Shown here: in pieces, positions 36,349-48,228 of the stretch
Layout: each line of letters starts with the position of its first letter
How positions within the stretch are numbered: the stretch's first letter is position 1
Origin: Flavobacteriaceae bacterium
GTDB lineage: Bacteria > Bacteroidota > Bacteroidia > Flavobacteriales > Flavobacteriaceae
NCBI GenBank assembly: GCA_002707025.1
Contig: PALG01000014.1
Location: forward strand, 33,174-97,173
DNA length: 64,000 bases
Direction of reading: 5' to 3'
Notes under the pieces: model-generated
Seen by the model: the letters and a program-made list of their open reading frames with translations, nothing else
What the model was told of the DNA's origin: nothing
The model's database searches: none
Translations under genes and position numbers: made by a program

Positions 36349-36421
36349 ACGGGTTTAGCTCAGTTGGTAGAGCACTGGTCTCCAAAACCAGGTGTCGGGA
36401 GTTCGAGCCTCTCAACCCGTG
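36349..36421 (+). tRNA. tRNA-Trp (anticodon CCA)
   Basis: 73 nt; acceptor ACGGGTT/AACCCGT, anticodon stem CTGGT/ACCAG around CTCCAAA with CCA, T loop TTCGAGC. It sits between tuf and secE as in many bacteria. Confidence 0.97.
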
Positions 36422-36467
36422 CTCTTGTAAACGAAGCTCCAAAGGCTAAGATTAAAATATTGAAACG

Positions 36468-36656
36468 ATGGTTAACTATATTAAAGAATCCTATAACGAA
36501 CTAAAAAATCATGTGACTTGGCCCACTTGGTCCGAAGCACAAAAGTTAACAGTGGTAGTAGCTGTTTTTTCAGTTGTTTTGGCATTGGCTATTTGGGGAG
36601 TTGATACTGTTTTCAGTAAAGCAGTTGGTCAATATTTTCAATGGATTAAATCCTAA
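36468..36656 (+). CDS. secE: Preprotein translocase subunit SecE
   Basis: A 62-residue single-span SecE: a short amphipathic part (YIKESYNELKNHVTWPTWSE) followed by one membrane span (VVVAVFSVVLALAIWGVDTVF). It clamps SecY in the SecYEG channel. It lies 12 bp before nusG, with which it is co-transcribed. Confidence 0.95.
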   Translation: MVNYIKESYNELKNHVTWPTWSEAQKLTVVVAVFSVVLALAIWGVDTVFSKAVGQYFQWIKS

Positions 36657-36668
36657 GTAAAGTAAGGA

Positions 36669-37223
36669 ATGACTGAAACAAAAAATACAAAAAAGTGGTA
36701 TGTAGTTCGTTCGGTGAGTGGACAAGAGAATAAGATCAAGTCTTATATCGAGTCTGAAATTACCCGACTTAATCTTGAAGATTACATCGAGCAAGTGTTG
36801 GTCCCCACCGAAAAAGTAATCCAGATCCGTAATGGTAAGAAGGTAAACAAAGAAAGAGTTTACTTTCCGGGATATATTATGGTGCAGGCAAGCTTGGCAG
36901 GAGAGATACCACATATTATACGTTCTATTAATGGAGTGATTGGGTTTTTAGGAGAGACCAAAGGGGGAGACCCCGTGCCGCTCCGTCAATCGGAAGTAAA
37001 TAGAATGCTAGGTAAGGTAGATGAGTTGTCCGTTCAAGATGATAATATCAATATCCCTTACGTAATTGGAGAGACCGTAAAAGTAATTGACGGGCCTTTT
37101 AATGGCTTCAATGGAACGGTTGAAAAGATTAATGAAGAAAAGCGTAAGCTTGAGGTAATGGTAAAAATCTTCGGAAGAAAGACACCATTGGAATTAAGCT
37201 ATATGCAAGTTGAGAAAATTTAA
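36669..37223 (+). CDS. nusG: Transcription termination/antitermination protein NusG
   Basis: A 184-residue NusG: the NGN domain begins KKWYVVRSVSGQENKIKSYI and contains VYFPGYIMVQ; a C-terminal KOW domain has GETVKVIDGPFNGFNGTVEK. It couples RNA polymerase to Rho and to the ribosome. It is placed as usual between secE and rplK. Confidence 0.97.
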   Translation: MTETKNTKKWYVVRSVSGQENKIKSYIESEITRLNLEDYIEQVLVPTEKVIQIRNGKKVNKERVYFPGYIMVQASLAGEIPHIIRSINGVIGFLGETKGGDPVPLRQSEVNRMLGKVDELSVQDDNINIPYVIGETVKVIDGPFNGFNGTVEKINEEKRKLEVMVKIFGRKTPLELSYMQVEKI

Positions 37224-37294
37224 GTGTTACACTATATAAATAGGTTTTTTCTTAAGCTTCCACAAGAGAAAAATCCGGTATTAAATTTTTAAAA

Positions 37295-37732
37295 ATGGCA
37301 AAAGAAGTAGGTAAAGTTGTAAAATTACAAGTTCGTGGAGGAGCGGCAAACCCGTCTCCACCAGTTGGACCCGCTTTAGGTGCTGCAGGTGTTAATATCA
37401 TGGAGTTCTGTAAGCAGTTTAATGCTAGAACACAGGACAAGCAGGGAAAAGTACTGCCAGTAGTAATTACGGTATATAAGGACAAGTCTTTTGACTTTGC
37501 TGTAAAAACCCCACCCGCTGCTGTGCAAATCCTTGAAGCTGCAAAAGTAAAAAAAGGTTCTGGAGAACCCCATGTTAAAAAAGTAGCAACCATTTCTTGG
37601 GATCAAGTTAAAGCTATCGCTGAAGACAAGATGCCAGACCTAAATGCATTTACCGTCGAGTCTGCTATGAAAATGGTAGCCGGTACTGCACGATCAATGG
37701 GAGTGAAAATTAAAGGTGCTGCACCTTTTTAA
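37295..37732 (+). CDS. rplK: 50S ribosomal protein uL11
   Basis: A 145-residue uL11 of normal length: [20 protein letters not shown] at the N-terminus and the rRNA-binding C-terminal domain with [12 protein letters not shown]. It forms part of the GTPase-associated centre. It is followed by rplA after 21 bp. Confidence 0.98.
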   Translation: MAKEVGKVVKLQVRGGAANPSPPVGPALGAAGVNIMEFCKQFNARTQDKQGKVLPVVITVYKDKSFDFAVKTPPAAVQILEAAKVKKGSGEPHVKKVATISWDQVKAIAEDKMPDLNAFTVESAMKMVAGTARSMGVKIKGAAPF

Positions 37733-37753
37733 TCAAGAAAAAGAATCTATAAA

Positions 37754-38452
37754 ATGGCAAGATTAACTAAAAAGCAAAAAGAAGCTAACGCAAAGATTGA
37801 GCCCAATAAGGCTTACACTGTAGCAGAAGCTTCCGCTTTAGTAAAAGAAGTCACCAATGCAAATTTTGATGCAACTGTAGACCTTGCTGTACGTCTTAAT
37901 GTTGATCCACGTAAAGCAAACCAAATGGTGCGTGGTGTGGTAACCTTACCGCACGGTACGGGAAAAGACGTAAAGGTATTGGCTTTAGTAACTCCAGATA
38001 AGGAAGCTGAAGCTAATGAGGCAGGAGCAGACTATGTTGGTTTAGACGAATACCTCGATAAAATTAAAGGAGGTTGGACCGATGTTGACGTGATTGTAAC
38101 CATGCCAAGTGTAATGGGTAAATTAGGACCCTTAGGAAGAATCCTAGGACCTCGAGGCTTAATGCCAAACCCTAAGACAGGTACGGTAACAATGGACGTT
38201 GCTAAAGCAGTTTCTGATGTGAAATCTGGTAAAATCGACTTTAAAGTTGATAAAACCGGGATCATTCACGCAGCAATTGGAAAAGCATCTTTCGATGCCG
38301 ATAAAATTGCAGGAAACGCAAGAGAATTATTAACAACCCTAGTAAAACTTAAGCCTCAGGCTGCAAAAGGAGTATATATCAAAAGTATTTTCATGTCTAG
38401 TACCATGAGCCCAAGTATTGAGATTGATTCCAAAAGATTTACTGAGCAGTAA
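37754..38452 (+). CDS. rplA: 50S ribosomal protein uL1
   Basis: A 232-residue uL1 with the L1 signature [20 protein letters not shown] and [15 protein letters not shown]. It builds the L1 stalk and in other bacteria represses its own operon. It lies 21 bp after rplK and 11 bp before rplJ. Confidence 0.98.
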   Translation: MARLTKKQKEANAKIEPNKAYTVAEASALVKEVTNANFDATVDLAVRLNVDPRKANQMVRGVVTLPHGTGKDVKVLALVTPDKEAEANEAGADYVGLDEYLDKIKGGWTDVDVIVTMPSVMGKLGPLGRILGPRGLMPNPKTGTVTMDVAKAVSDVKSGKIDFKVDKTGIIHAAIGKASFDADKIAGNARELLTTLVKLKPQAAKGVYIKSIFMSSTMSPSIEIDSKRFTEQ

Positions 38453-38463
38453 AATTGTAAAAT

Positions 38464-38985
38464 ATGACTAGAGAAGAGAAATCATTAGTAATTGAACAGT
38501 TGACTGCACAGCTTGCTGATAATGCCAATATTTATTTGGCAGATATATCAGGATTGGATGCAGCTTCAACTTCAAACTTACGTCGCGCTTGTTTTAAGGC
38601 GGGTGTAAAGTTGAACGTAGTGAAAAATACGTTGTTGGCTAAAGCGATGGAAAGCTCTGAAAAAGACTTCGGCGAATTAGCCGATATTCTTAAAGGAAAT
38701 ACGTCCTTGATGGTTTCTGAAACTGGAAACGCTCCAGCGAAAGTAATCAAGGAATTCAGAAAAAAATCTGAAAAACCAATCCTTAAAGGAGCCTTCATTG
38801 AAGAAGCAATTTATGTAGGTGATAACCAATTAGATGCTCTTGTAGATATTAAATCTAAAGAGGAACTTGTTGGAGATATCATTGGATTGCTTCAATCTCC
38901 TGCGAAAAATGTGGTTTCTGCCCTTAAGAGCAGTGGCGGCAAATTGGCAGGAATTGTTAAAACACTTTCTGAAAGAGAGGGTTAA
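38464..38985 (+). CDS. rplJ: 50S ribosomal protein uL10
   Basis: A 173-residue uL10: the N-terminal half (LADISGLDAASTSNLRRAC, VVKNTLLAKAME) binds 23S rRNA and the C-terminal helix carries bL12 dimers. It lies 11 bp after rplA. There is no long leader before it, so the classical rplJL leader control of E. coli has no space here. Confidence 0.97.
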   Translation: MTREEKSLVIEQLTAQLADNANIYLADISGLDAASTSNLRRACFKAGVKLNVVKNTLLAKAMESSEKDFGELADILKGNTSLMVSETGNAPAKVIKEFRKKSEKPILKGAFIEEAIYVGDNQLDALVDIKSKEELVGDIIGLLQSPAKNVVSALKSSGGKLAGIVKTLSEREG

Positions 38986-39041
38986 AATTATTGCACTAAT
39001 TAAATTATATAAATTAAAAATTACACTTAAAACGATAGAAA

Positions 39042-39419
39042 ATGGCAGATTTAAAAGATTTTGCAGAACAATTGGTTAACCTAACAGTAAAAGAAGTTAA
39101 CGAGTTAGCTACAATATTAAAAGACGAATACGGTATTGAGCCTGCTGCTGCTGCAGTTGCAGTTGCTGCTGGTGGTGCTGCTGCTGGTGGTGATGCCGAA
39201 GAAGAAAAGTCTGAATTCGACGTAATCCTTAAAGCCGCTGGTGCTTCTAAATTAGCTGTAGTAAAGCTAGTAAAAGAATTAACAGGTGCTGGTCTTAAAG
39301 ACGCTAAGGACTTAGTTGATAACGCTCCTTCTCCAATTAAGGAAGGTGTTGCAAAAGACGAAGCTGAAGCCCTAAAAGCTCAGTTAGAAGAAGCTGGAGC
39401 TGAGGTTGAGCTTAAATAA
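39042..39419 (+). CDS. rplL: 50S ribosomal protein bL12
   Basis: A 125-residue bL12: N-terminal dimerisation domain ([20 protein letters not shown]), Ala/Gly-rich hinge, and C-terminal factor-binding domain ([20 protein letters not shown]). It recruits translational GTPases. A hairpin separates it from rpoB. Confidence 0.98.
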   Translation: MADLKDFAEQLVNLTVKEVNELATILKDEYGIEPAAAAVAVAAGGAAAGGDAEEEKSEFDVILKAAGASKLAVVKLVKELTGAGLKDAKDLVDNAPSPIKEGVAKDEAEALKAQLEEAGAEVELK

Positions 39420-39440
39420 GCGCCTCGCTCTCAAACCTTA

Positions 39441-39480
39441 AGGTTTAGGCTTTTCTGCTCCGGCAGTTGGGCCTAAACCA
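39441..39480 (+). promoter_or_regulatory. Branched hairpin between rplL and rpoB
   Basis: GGTTTAGGC (39442-39450) pairs with GCCTAAACC (39471-39479), enclosing a small CTGC-TCCG-GCAG hairpin. No T-run follows, so an attenuator or RNase processing site is more likely than a full terminator. The rplL-rpoB gap is 135 bp. Confidence 0.65.
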
Positions 39481-39554
39481 TTTTGCGTATATAAAGGTTT
39501 ACATTTTTTGATGTACGCAAACCATTGTTTTTTTAATTAAAATTCCATCCATAG

Positions 39555-42500
39555 ATGTCAGCAACGCAAACTGAAAGATTGAATTTTTCCTCTGTACAAA
39601 ACAAGCCGGATTATCCCGACTTCTTGGACATCCAAATAAAATCCTTCCAGGATTTCTTCCAGTTGGAAACCAAATCAGAAGAAAGAGGTAACGAAGGTCT
39701 CTATAAGACCTTTTTGGAAAACTTCCCAATAACCGATACACGAAACCAGTTCGTACTTGAGTTTTTAGATTATTTCGTAGATCCACCAAGATATTCCATC
39801 CAGGAATGTATTGAAAGAGGACTTACTTATAGTGTTCCATTAAAAGCAAGATTGAAGCTTTATTGTACCGACGAAGAGCACGAAGATTTTGAAACTATCG
39901 TACAAGATGTTTATTTGGGTACGATTCCTTACATGACTCCTAGTGGTACTTTCTGTATCAATGGGGCAGAGCGTGTGGTTGTTTCACAATTACACCGTTC
40001 TCCAGGGGTTTTCTTTGGTCAATCTTTCCACGCCAACGGAACAAAATTATATTCTGCGCGTGTCATTCCTTTTAAAGGGTCTTGGATTGAATTCGCGACC
40101 GATATCAATAGCGTTATGTACGCTTACATTGATCGTAAGAAAAAATTACCTGTAACAACGCTTTTCCGTGCCATCGGATTTGAAAGGGATAAGGATATCC
40201 TTGAAATCTTTGACCTTGCAGAGGAAGTAAAAGCAACCAAAACAGGTCTTAAAAAATATTTAGGCCGTAAATTGGCCGCTCGTGTATTGAAAACATGGCA
40301 CGAGGATTTCGTGGATGAAGATACAGGAGAAGTTGTTTCTATTGAGCGTAATGAAATTATCCTTGATAGAGATACCGTTCTTGAAAAAGAACACTTGGAC
40401 GAAATCGTAGATTCTGGCACCAAAACCATTCTTCTTCACAAAGAAGATAACTTACAGGCAGACTATGCCATTATCCATAATACGCTTCAAAAGGACCCTA
40501 CCAACTCTGAAAAAGAAGCGGTAGAACATATCTATAGACAATTACGTAACGCCGAACCACCCGATGAGGAAACGGCTCGTGGTATCATCAATAAGTTGTT
40601 CTTTAGTGATCAACGTTATAACCTTGGTGAAGTTGGGCGTTACCGAATGAATAAAAAATTAGGTCTTGATATCGAAATGGATAAGCAAGTGCTTACCAAA
40701 GAAGATATCATAACCATTGTTAAATATCTTATCGAGTTAATCAACTCCAAAGCAGAGATTGATGATATTGATCACTTAAGTAACCGTCGTGTACGTACGG
40801 TAGGGGAACAATTATCGTCTCAATTTGGTGTAGGATTGGCTCGTATGGCGCGTACCATTCGTGAGCGAATGAATGTTCGTGACAACGAAGTGTTTACACC
40901 AATCGATTTGATTAATGCAAAGACGTTGTCTTCAGTAATCAACTCTTTCTTTGGAACCAACCAGTTGTCTCAGTTCATGGATCAAACGAATCCCTTGGCC
41001 GAGATTACCCATAAGCGTCGTTTATCGGCACTAGGGCCTGGAGGTTTATCTAGGGAAAGAGCCGGATTCGAGGTGCGTGACGTTCACTATACTCACTACG
41101 GAAGACTTTGTCCTATTGAAACCCCGGAAGGACCCAACATTGGTCTTATCTCGTCTCTTTCTGTATTTGCCAAAGTAAACAACCTCGGGTTTATAGAAAC
41201 TCCGTATCGTAAGGTGGAAAATGGTAAAATAGACCTTAAAAATGAGCCTATTTATCTTTCCGCAGAAGAAGAAGAAGAAAAATTGATCGCACAGGCCAAC
41301 ATCCCGCTAAAGGATGACGGTACGATTGATACCGATAGGGTTATTGCCCGTATGGAAGGGGATTTCCCTGTGGTAGACCCGAAAACGGTTCATTATACCG
41401 ATGTGGCGCCGAATCAGATTTCCTCTATTTCTGCATCCCTTATTCCATTCTTGGAGCACGATGATGCAAACCGTGCCTTGATGGGAAGTAACATGATGCG
41501 CCAAGCAGTACCTTTATTACGTGCCGATGCACCTATTGTAGGAACTGGACTGGAAAGACAAGTAGCTTCCGATTCCCGTGTATTGATCAATTCTGAAGGT
41601 GATGGTGAGGTAGAATATGTGGATGCTGAAAAAATCACTATTAAGTACGATCGTACCGAAGAAGATAGAATGGTTAGCTTTGATGGGGATTCAAAAACCT
41701 ACGACTTAATAAAATTCAGAAAGACCAACCAAAGTACCTCCATTAACTTGAAGCCTATCGTGAAGAAAGGCGATCGAGTGAAGAAAGGTCAAGTACTTTG
41801 TCAAGGATACGCAACCGAGAAAGGAGAATTGGCTCTTGGTAGAAATATGAAAGTGGCCTTCATGCCTTGGAAAGGGTATAACTTCGAGGATGCGATTGTA
41901 ATTTCTGAAAAAGTAGTAAGGGAAGATATCTTTACCTCGATCCATATCGACGAATATTCTTTAGATGTTCGTGATACCAAGTTAGGAAATGAAGAGTTAA
42001 CCAACGATATTCCAAACGTTTCTGAAGAGGCGACCAAAGACCTTGATGAACACGGAATGATTCGTGTAGGTGCCGAAGTAAAGCCTGGGGATATTCTAAT
42101 TGGGAAAATTACTCCGAAAGGGGAAAGCGACCCCACTCCAGAAGAAAAACTACTTCGTGCCATCTTCGGGGATAAAGCCGGGGATGTAAAGGATGCTTCC
42201 TTAAAAGCTTCTCCTTCCTTAAGTGGTGTGGTAATCGATAAGAAATTATTCTCACGTGCCATTAAGGATAAGCGTAAGAGAGCGAAGGATAAAGAAGACA
42301 TCGCAGAACTGGAATTGAAATACGAAAGTAAATTCCAGGAGTTGAAAGATATCCTTGTGGAAAAACTATTTGCCATCGTAGGTGGAAAAACCGCTCAAGG
42401 GGTTGCCAACGATTTAGGGGAAGTAGTGTTTCCAAAAGGAAAGAAATTTACTTTAAAAATGCTTTCTGCGGTAGATGATTATACGCATTTGGTAAGTGGT

Positions 42501-43367
42501 ACTTGGACAACCGATGATGAAACCAACGAATTGGTGAAAGAATTGATGCACAATTACCGTATCAAGGAAAATGACTTACAAGGAAACTTACGTCGTGAGA
42601 AATTTACGATTTCAGTAGGGGATGAACTTCCTGCAGGAATTTTAAAACTTGCGAAAGTATATATTGCTAAGAAAAGAAAACTGAAAGTAGGGGATAAGAT
42701 GGCAGGACGTCACGGTAACAAAGGTATCGTGGCCCGTATCGTTCGTGAAGAGGATATGCCATTCTTGGAAGATGGAACACCGGTGGATATCGTATTGAAT
42801 CCACTTGGGGTACCTTCGCGTATGAACATTGGTCAAATTTATGAAACGGTACTTGGATGGGCCGGTCAAAAATTAGGTCAGAAATATGCGACACCTATTT
42901 TCGATGGAGCTACCATAGATCAAATCAACGAATTGACCGACGAAGCCGGAATCCCACGATATGGACATACGTATCTATACGATGGTGGTACCGGGCAACG
43001 TTTCGATCAGCCTGCAACGGTTGGGGTGATTTACATGTTGAAACTAGGTCACATGGTAGACGATAAAATGCACGCACGTTCTATTGGTCCTTACTCATTA
43101 ATTACACAGCAACCATTGGGTGGTAAAGCTCAATTTGGTGGTCAGCGTTTTGGTGAGATGGAGGTTTGGGCTCTGGAAGCCTATGGAGCGTCTAGCACCC
43201 TTAGGGAAATTTTGACAGTGAAATCTGATGATGTCATCGGAAGGGCAAAAACGTACGAATCCATTGTGAAGGGTGAGTCGATGCCAGAACCCGGTCTTCC
43301 AGAATCTTTCAACGTATTAATGCACGAACTGAAAGGTCTAGGATTGGATATCAGATTAGAAGAATAG
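39555..43367 (+). CDS. rpoB: DNA-directed RNA polymerase subunit beta
   Basis: A 1270-residue RpoB of normal Bacteroidetes length. Visible are the rifampicin region ([20 protein letters not shown], then [20 protein letters not shown]), [23 protein letters not shown] and the C-terminal [18 protein letters not shown]. It forms one jaw and the active-site side of the polymerase. It is 86 bp before rpoC, with two small GC-rich hairpins between them. Confidence 0.99.
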   Translation: MSATQTERLNFSSVQNKPDYPDFLDIQIKSFQDFFQLETKSEERGNEGLYKTFLENFPITDTRNQFVLEFLDYFVDPPRYSIQECIERGLTYSVPLKARLKLYCTDEEHEDFETIVQDVYLGTIPYMTPSGTFCINGAERVVVSQLHRSPGVFFGQSFHANGTKLYSARVIPFKGSWIEFATDINSVMYAYIDRKKKLPVTTLFRAIGFERDKDILEIFDLAEEVKATKTGLKKYLGRKLAARVLKTWHEDFVDEDTGEVVSIERNEIILDRDTVLEKEHLDEIVDSGTKTILLHKEDNLQADYAIIHNTLQKDPTNSEKEAVEHIYRQLRNAEPPDEETARGIINKLFFSDQRYNLGEVGRYRMNKKLGLDIEMDKQVLTKEDIITIVKYLIELINSKAEIDDIDHLSNRRVRTVGEQLSSQFGVGLARMARTIRERMNVRDNEVFTPIDLINAKTLSSVINSFFGTNQLSQFMDQTNPLAEITHKRRLSALGPGGLSRERAGFEVRDVHYTHYGRLCPIETPEGPNIGLISSLSVFAKVNNLGFIETPYRKVENGKIDLKNEPIYLSAEEEEEKLIAQANIPLKDDGTIDTDRVIARMEGDFPVVDPKTVHYTDVAPNQISSISASLIPFLEHDDANRALMGSNMMRQAVPLLRADAPIVGTGLERQVASDSRVLINSEGDGEVEYVDAEKITIKYDRTEEDRMVSFDGDSKTYDLIKFRKTNQSTSINLKPIVKKGDRVKKGQVLCQGYATEKGELALGRNMKVAFMPWKGYNFEDAIVISEKVVREDIFTSIHIDEYSLDVRDTKLGNEELTNDIPNVSEEATKDLDEHGMIRVGAEVKPGDILIGKITPKGESDPTPEEKLLRAIFGDKAGDVKDASLKASPSLSGVVIDKKLFSRAIKDKRKRAKDKEDIAELELKYESKFQELKDILVEKLFAIVGGKTAQGVANDLGEVVFPKGKKFTLKMLSAVDDYTHLVSGTWTTDDETNELVKELMHNYRIKENDLQGNLRREKFTISVGDELPAGILKLAKVYIAKKRKLKVGDKMAGRHGNKGIVARIVREEDMPFLEDGTPVDIVLNPLGVPSRMNIGQIYETVLGWAGQKLGQKYATPIFDGATIDQINELTDEAGIPRYGHTYLYDGGTGQRFDQPATVGVIYMLKLGHMVDDKMHARSIGPYSLITQQPLGGKAQFGGQRFGEMEVWALEAYGASSTLREILTVKSDDVIGRAKTYESIVKGESMPEPGLPESFNVLMHELKGLGLDIRLEE

Positions 43368-43374
43368 GAAATAT

Positions 43375-43422
43375 CCCCGCCTCGGCGGGGTCCTTCCGTT
43401 CTATTTAGGAACCTCGGGTTCC
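43375..43422 (+). promoter_or_regulatory. Two small GC-rich hairpins between rpoB and rpoC
   Basis: First, CCCCGC-CTCG-GCGGGG (43375-43390), a 6-bp stem with a tetraloop. Second, GGAACC-TCG-GGTTCC (43408-43422). Neither is followed by a long T-run. They may be RNA-stability or processing structures in the rpoBC message. Confidence 0.6.
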
Positions 43423-43453
43423 ATTTCAAAAACAAAAGAATATTTTCAGCATT

Positions 43454-46400
43454 ATGTCAAGAAATAAAGAAAACACAGTACAGAAATTCAATAAGATTTC
43501 TATTGGTTTGTCTTCTCCTGAAGCAATTTTGGCCGAATCTAGAGGAGAGGTTCTAAAGCCAGAAACCATTAACTACCGTACGCACAAGCCAGAGCGTGAC
43601 GGACTTTTCTGTGAGCGTATTTTTGGTCCCGTAAAGGATTACGAATGTGCCTGTGGTAAATATAAACGAATTCGATACAAAGGAATTGTATGTGACCGAT
43701 GTGGGGTAGAGGTTACCGAAAAGAAAGTACGTCGTGACCGTGTAGGGCACATCAATTTGGTGGTACCTGTGGCACATATTTGGTACTTCCGTTCCTTGCC
43801 AAACAAAATAGGATACCTTTTAGGATTGCCTTCCAAGAAATTGGACATGATCATTTACTACGAACGTTATGTGGTCATTCAGCCCGGTATCGCTAAAAAT
43901 GAAGAAGGGGAACCAGTTCAAAAAATGGAGTTCCTTACGGAAGAAGAGTACCTAAATATTTTGGATACCCTTCCACAAGAGAACCTTTATCTAGAAGATA
44001 GTGACCCTAACAAGTTCATCGCGAAAATGGGGGCTGAGTGTTTAATTGAACTATTAAACCGTATCGATCTAGATGAATTGTCTTTCGAATTGCGTCACAA
44101 GGCCAATAACGAAACTTCCAAGCAGCGTAAAACCGAAGCCTTGAAGCGACTTCAAGTGGTGGAAGCCTTCCGTGAAGCAGCTCAAAATAGAGAAAACAAG
44201 CCGGAATGGATGATCATGAAGGTGGTACCGGTAATTCCGCCAGAATTACGTCCGTTAGTACCGTTGGATGGAGGTCGTTTTGCTACTTCAGACTTGAACG
44301 ATTTATATAGAAGGGTGATTATCCGTAACAACCGTTTGAAGCGTTTAATGGAGATTAAAGCTCCAGAAGTGATTCTTCGTAACGAGAAGCGTATGCTTCA
44401 GGAATCGGTAGATTCGTTGTTTGACAATACCCGTAAGTCTTCTGCAGTTAAGACCGACAGTAACCGTCCGTTAAAATCACTTTCCGATTCCTTAAAGGGA
44501 AAGCAAGGACGTTTCCGTCAAAATTTATTAGGAAAACGTGTGGATTATTCAGCACGTTCCGTAATTGTGGTAGGACCCGAGTTGAAATTATACGAGTGTG
44601 GTCTTCCGAAGGGAATGGCGGCAGAACTTTACAAGCCTTTTATTATCCGTAAATTGATTGAGAGAGGAATTGTAAAGACCGTTAAATCGGCTAAAAAGAT
44701 TATCGATAAAAAAGAACCCGTAGTGTGGGACATCCTTGAAAACGTATTGAAAGGACATCCGGTATTATTGAACCGTGCCCCCACATTGCACCGTTTGGGT
44801 ATCCAGGCATTCCAGCCTAAATTGATTGAAGGAAAAGCAATCCAGTTGCATCCATTAGTGTGTACGGCATTCAACGCCGACTTCGATGGGGACCAGATGG
44901 CGGTACACCTTCCATTAGGGCCAGAAGCTATTTTGGAAGCGCAATTATTGATGTTGGCTTCCCACAACATCTTGAACCCAGCCAACGGTTCTCCTATTGC
45001 CGTTCCTTCTCAGGACATGGTATTGGGACTATATTATTTAACCAAGCTCCGTAAATCTACCGAAGATCATGTAGTAAAAGGAGAAGGCTTAACGTTCTAT
45101 TCGCCAGAAGAAGTATTTATTGCCTACAATGAAAGAAAAGTAGACTTAAATGCTCAAATCAAGGTAAGAACCAAAGACTTCAATGACGAAGGGGAATTGG
45201 TGAATCAAATTATTGAAACCACGGTTGGTAGAGTAATTTTCAATAACTCTGTACCAGAAGAAGCAGGATATATTAACGAAGTATTGACCAAAAAATCCCT
45301 TCGTGATATTATTGGAGGAATCCTTGGTAAAACATCGGTTCCCGCGACTGCCGCTTTCCTAGATGAAATAAAAGGATTAGGATATAAGTTTGCCTTCGAA
45401 GGAGGGTTGTCTTTCAGTTTAGGGGATATTATCATTCCTGCTGAAAAGCAACAAATGATTGAAAATGCAAATGCTCAAGTAGATGGTATTATTGCCAACT
45501 ACAACATGGGATTGATTACCAATAATGAGCGTTACAACCAGGTGATTGATATCTGGACAGCTACCAATGCTGAATTGACCGAGTTGTCGATGAAACGTAT
45601 TCGTGAAGACCAACAAGGGTTTAACTCTGTGTATATGATGTTGGATTCTGGTGCGAGGGGTAGTAAAGAGCAAATCCGTCAGTTAACTGGTATGCGTGGA
45701 TTGATGGCCAAGCCTAAAAAATCCAACTCCGGTGGTGGGGAAATTATTGAAAACCCGATTCTTTCCAACTTTAAGGAGGGACTTTCCATTTTGGAATACT
45801 TTATTTCTACCCACGGTGCCCGTAAAGGACTTGCAGATACCGCTTTGAAAACGGCTGATGCTGGATACTTAACGCGTCGTTTGGTAGATGTGTCACAGGA
45901 TGTGATTATTAATTCTGAAGACTGTGGTACTTTAAGAGGTATTGAAGTAATGCCATTGAAGAAAAACGAAGAGGTAGTTGAAACCTTGGCAGAAAGAATC
46001 AAAGGGCGTACTTCCTTAAACGATGTATACGACCCAATTTCCAAAGAATTGATTGTGGAAGCTGGAGGACATATCTCCAATGATGTTGCCGATAAGATTG
46101 AAGCCTCTGCATTAGAGTCTGTAGAAGTTCGTTCTGCGCTTACTTGTGAAGCGAAGAAAGGAATCTGTTCGCAGTGCTACGGAAGAAACCTAGCGACCAA
46201 TAAAATGGTTCAGATAGGGGAGGCCGTAGGAGTGGTAGCAGCGCAGTCTATTGGAGAGCCTGGTACACAGTTGACGCTTCGTACCTTCCACGTAGGGGGT
46301 ATTGCAGGGAACATTTCTGAAGAGAACAAACTTATTATGAAGTTTGAAGGAAAATTGGAAATTGAAGATTTGAAAACTGTAAAAGGAGAAGATTCAGAAG

Positions 46401-47752
46401 GAAATTCAATAGATATCGTTATCTCAAGAACTTCGGAAGCCAAATTAATTGATGAGGAAACCGGAATTACTTTAAGTAACAACAACATTCCTTATGGTTC
46501 TACTTTGTTTGTGAAAGACGGACAAAAAGTGAAGAAGGGTGATGTAGTGTGTCAATGGGATCCCTACAACGGAGTAATTATTTCTGAATTTGCCGGTAAG
46601 ATCAAATATGAGAATATCGAGCAAGGGGTTACCTATCAAGTAGAAATCGATGAGCAAACCGGTTTCCAGGAAAAAGTAATTTCCGAATCTAGGGATAAGA
46701 AGAAAATCCCAACCCTTCAGATTACCGATAACAAAGGAGAAACCATTCGTTCATATAACCTTCCTGTGGGTGCCCACTTGATGGTAGATGACGGTGATAA
46801 AATCAAGATTGGTAAAGTCTTGGTGAAAATCCCACGTAAGTCTGCCAAAGCAGGGGATATTACTGGGGGTCTTCCAAGGGTAACCGAGTTGTTTGAAGCT
46901 CGTAACCCTTCAAACCCAGCGGTAGTAAGTGAAATTGATGGGGTGGTATCCTTCGGAAAAATTAAACGTGGTAACCGCGAAATTATCGTAGAATCCAAAT
47001 TAGGGGAAATTAAAAAGTACTTAGTTAAGCTTTCTAATCAAATCCTTGTTCAGGAGAACGATTACGTTCGTGCTGGTATGCCATTATCTGATGGTTCCAT
47101 TACTCCAAATGACATCTTAAATATTAAAGGACCGTCTGCGGTACAGCAGTATCTTGTAAATGAAGTACAGGAAGTATACCGTTTACAAGGGGTGAAAATT
47201 AACGATAAGCACTTTGAGGTAGTGGTACGTCAAATGATGCGTAAAGTTCAAATTCAAGACCCAGGCGATACACTATTCTTAGAGAATCAATTGGTTCATA
47301 AGGATGATTTCATTGAAGAGAATGATAAGATCTTCGGAATGAAAGTAGTTGAGAGCAAAGGGGATTCTGAAAACCTGAAGGAAGGACAGATCATCTCCTC
47401 TAGACAACTTCGTGACGAAAATTCATTGTTGAGAAGGGAAGACAAAGCCTTGGTGGAAGCTAGGGATGCTGTACCCGCTACGGCAACTCCGGTACTTCAG
47501 GGTATTACAAGAGCTTCGCTTCAAACCAAATCGTTTATCTCTGCGGCTTCCTTCCAGGAAACAACCAAGGTTCTTAATGAGGCTGCCGTAAATGGTAAGG
47601 TAGATGATCTTGAAGGATTGAAAGAGAACGTAATTGTAGGTCATAAGATTCCTGCCGGAACCGGTATGAGAAGATACGATAGTATTATTGTTGGCTCCAA
47701 AGAAGAACTGGAGCAAATGACCAAAGCAAAGGAAGAAGTTAATTATAACTAA
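43454..47752 (+). CDS. rpoC: DNA-directed RNA polymerase subunit beta'
   Basis: A 1432-residue RpoC. Zinc ribbon 1 is seen as [20 protein letters not shown], the catalytic Mg-binding loop as [18 protein letters not shown], the bridge/trigger region as [20 protein letters not shown], and the second zinc site from [14 protein letters not shown] Bacteroidetes-type insertion domain with repeated beta segments lies in the last third. It ends shortly before a strong terminator, which closes the transcription-translation gene block. Confidence 0.99.
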   Translation: MSRNKENTVQKFNKISIGLSSPEAILAESRGEVLKPETINYRTHKPERDGLFCERIFGPVKDYECACGKYKRIRYKGIVCDRCGVEVTEKKVRRDRVGHINLVVPVAHIWYFRSLPNKIGYLLGLPSKKLDMIIYYERYVVIQPGIAKNEEGEPVQKMEFLTEEEYLNILDTLPQENLYLEDSDPNKFIAKMGAECLIELLNRIDLDELSFELRHKANNETSKQRKTEALKRLQVVEAFREAAQNRENKPEWMIMKVVPVIPPELRPLVPLDGGRFATSDLNDLYRRVIIRNNRLKRLMEIKAPEVILRNEKRMLQESVDSLFDNTRKSSAVKTDSNRPLKSLSDSLKGKQGRFRQNLLGKRVDYSARSVIVVGPELKLYECGLPKGMAAELYKPFIIRKLIERGIVKTVKSAKKIIDKKEPVVWDILENVLKGHPVLLNRAPTLHRLGIQAFQPKLIEGKAIQLHPLVCTAFNADFDGDQMAVHLPLGPEAILEAQLLMLASHNILNPANGSPIAVPSQDMVLGLYYLTKLRKSTEDHVVKGEGLTFYSPEEVFIAYNERKVDLNAQIKVRTKDFNDEGELVNQIIETTVGRVIFNNSVPEEAGYINEVLTKKSLRDIIGGILGKTSVPATAAFLDEIKGLGYKFAFEGGLSFSLGDIIIPAEKQQMIENANAQVDGIIANYNMGLITNNERYNQVIDIWTATNAELTELSMKRIREDQQGFNSVYMMLDSGARGSKEQIRQLTGMRGLMAKPKKSNSGGGEIIENPILSNFKEGLSILEYFISTHGARKGLADTALKTADAGYLTRRLVDVSQDVIINSEDCGTLRGIEVMPLKKNEEVVETLAERIKGRTSLNDVYDPISKELIVEAGGHISNDVADKIEASALESVEVRSALTCEAKKGICSQCYGRNLATNKMVQIGEAVGVVAAQSIGEPGTQLTLRTFHVGGIAGNISEENKLIMKFEGKLEIEDLKTVKGEDSEGNSIDIVISRTSEAKLIDEETGITLSNNNIPYGSTLFVKDGQKVKKGDVVCQWDPYNGVIISEFAGKIKYENIEQGVTYQVEIDEQTGFQEKVISESRDKKKIPTLQITDNKGETIRSYNLPVGAHLMVDDGDKIKIGKVLVKIPRKSAKAGDITGGLPRVTELFEARNPSNPAVVSEIDGVVSFGKIKRGNREIIVESKLGEIKKYLVKLSNQILVQENDYVRAGMPLSDGSITPNDILNIKGPSAVQQYLVNEVQEVYRLQGVKINDKHFEVVVRQMMRKVQIQDPGDTLFLENQLVHKDDFIEENDKIFGMKVVESKGDSENLKEGQIISSRQLRDENSLLRREDKALVEARDAVPATATPVLQGITRASLQTKSFISAASFQETTKVLNEAAVNGKVDDLEGLKENVIVGHKIPAGTGMRRYDSIIVGSKEELEQMTKAKEEVNYN

Positions 47753-47759
47753 TAACTGA

Positions 47760-47794
47760 AAATAAACGCTCCTTCATTGGAGCGTTTATTTTTT
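47760..47794 (+). terminator. Terminator after rpoC
   Basis: AAATAAACGCTCC pairs with GGAGCGTTTATTT (13-bp stem, loop TTCATT) and runs into T6. It lies eight bases after the rpoC stop and before the DUF3467 gene. Confidence 0.9.
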
Positions 47795-47807
47795 AAAACA
47801 TATTGTA

Positions 47808-48122
47808 ATGTCTGAAGAAAAAAAACCAAAACAAGGACAATTAAATATTGAACTTGATGAAAATATAGCGCAAGGTATTTATAGCAATCTAGCAATTATA
47901 AACCACTCTCAAAGCGAGTTTGTAATCGATTTTGTAACCATCATGCCAGGGGTTCCAAAAAGTAAAGTAAAGTCTCGAATAGTATTAACTCCACAGCATG
48001 CTAAGAGACTTTTAAAAGCGTTGCATGAAAATGTCTCAAGGTTTGAGTCTAATCATGGTGAAATTAAAGATCACCAACAACCTTCTATACCAATAAACTT
48101 TGGTCCCACGGGTGAGGCTTAA
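47808..48122 (+). CDS. DUF3467 family protein
   Basis: A 104-residue protein matching DUF3467: LNIELDENIAQGIYSNLAII, HSQSEFVIDFVTIMPG, KVKSRIVLTPQHAKRLLKAL. The family is widespread, often beside rpoC in Bacteroidetes, and of unknown function. No signal peptide is present. It lies just after the rpoC terminator, so it probably relies on read-through or a promoter I could not identify. Confidence 0.88.
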   Translation: MSEEKKPKQGQLNIELDENIAQGIYSNLAIINHSQSEFVIDFVTIMPGVPKSKVKSRIVLTPQHAKRLLKALHENVSRFESNHGEIKDHQQPSIPINFGPTGEA

Positions 48123-48228
48123 TGTCCTGCTTGTTAAAATTTTATCTTATCAACAAAATTTTAGGCCTTTAATCGACTTTCTTTAAAAGCTATTATTTTT
48201 TCAATTTAATTTGAATAAATATTTGATT

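Noticed and set aside
48130..48165. AT-rich palindrome after the DUF3467 gene (TAAAATTTT / AAAATTTTA) as a terminator
   Set aside because: No G-C pairs and no T-run; it could be chance in AT-rich DNA.
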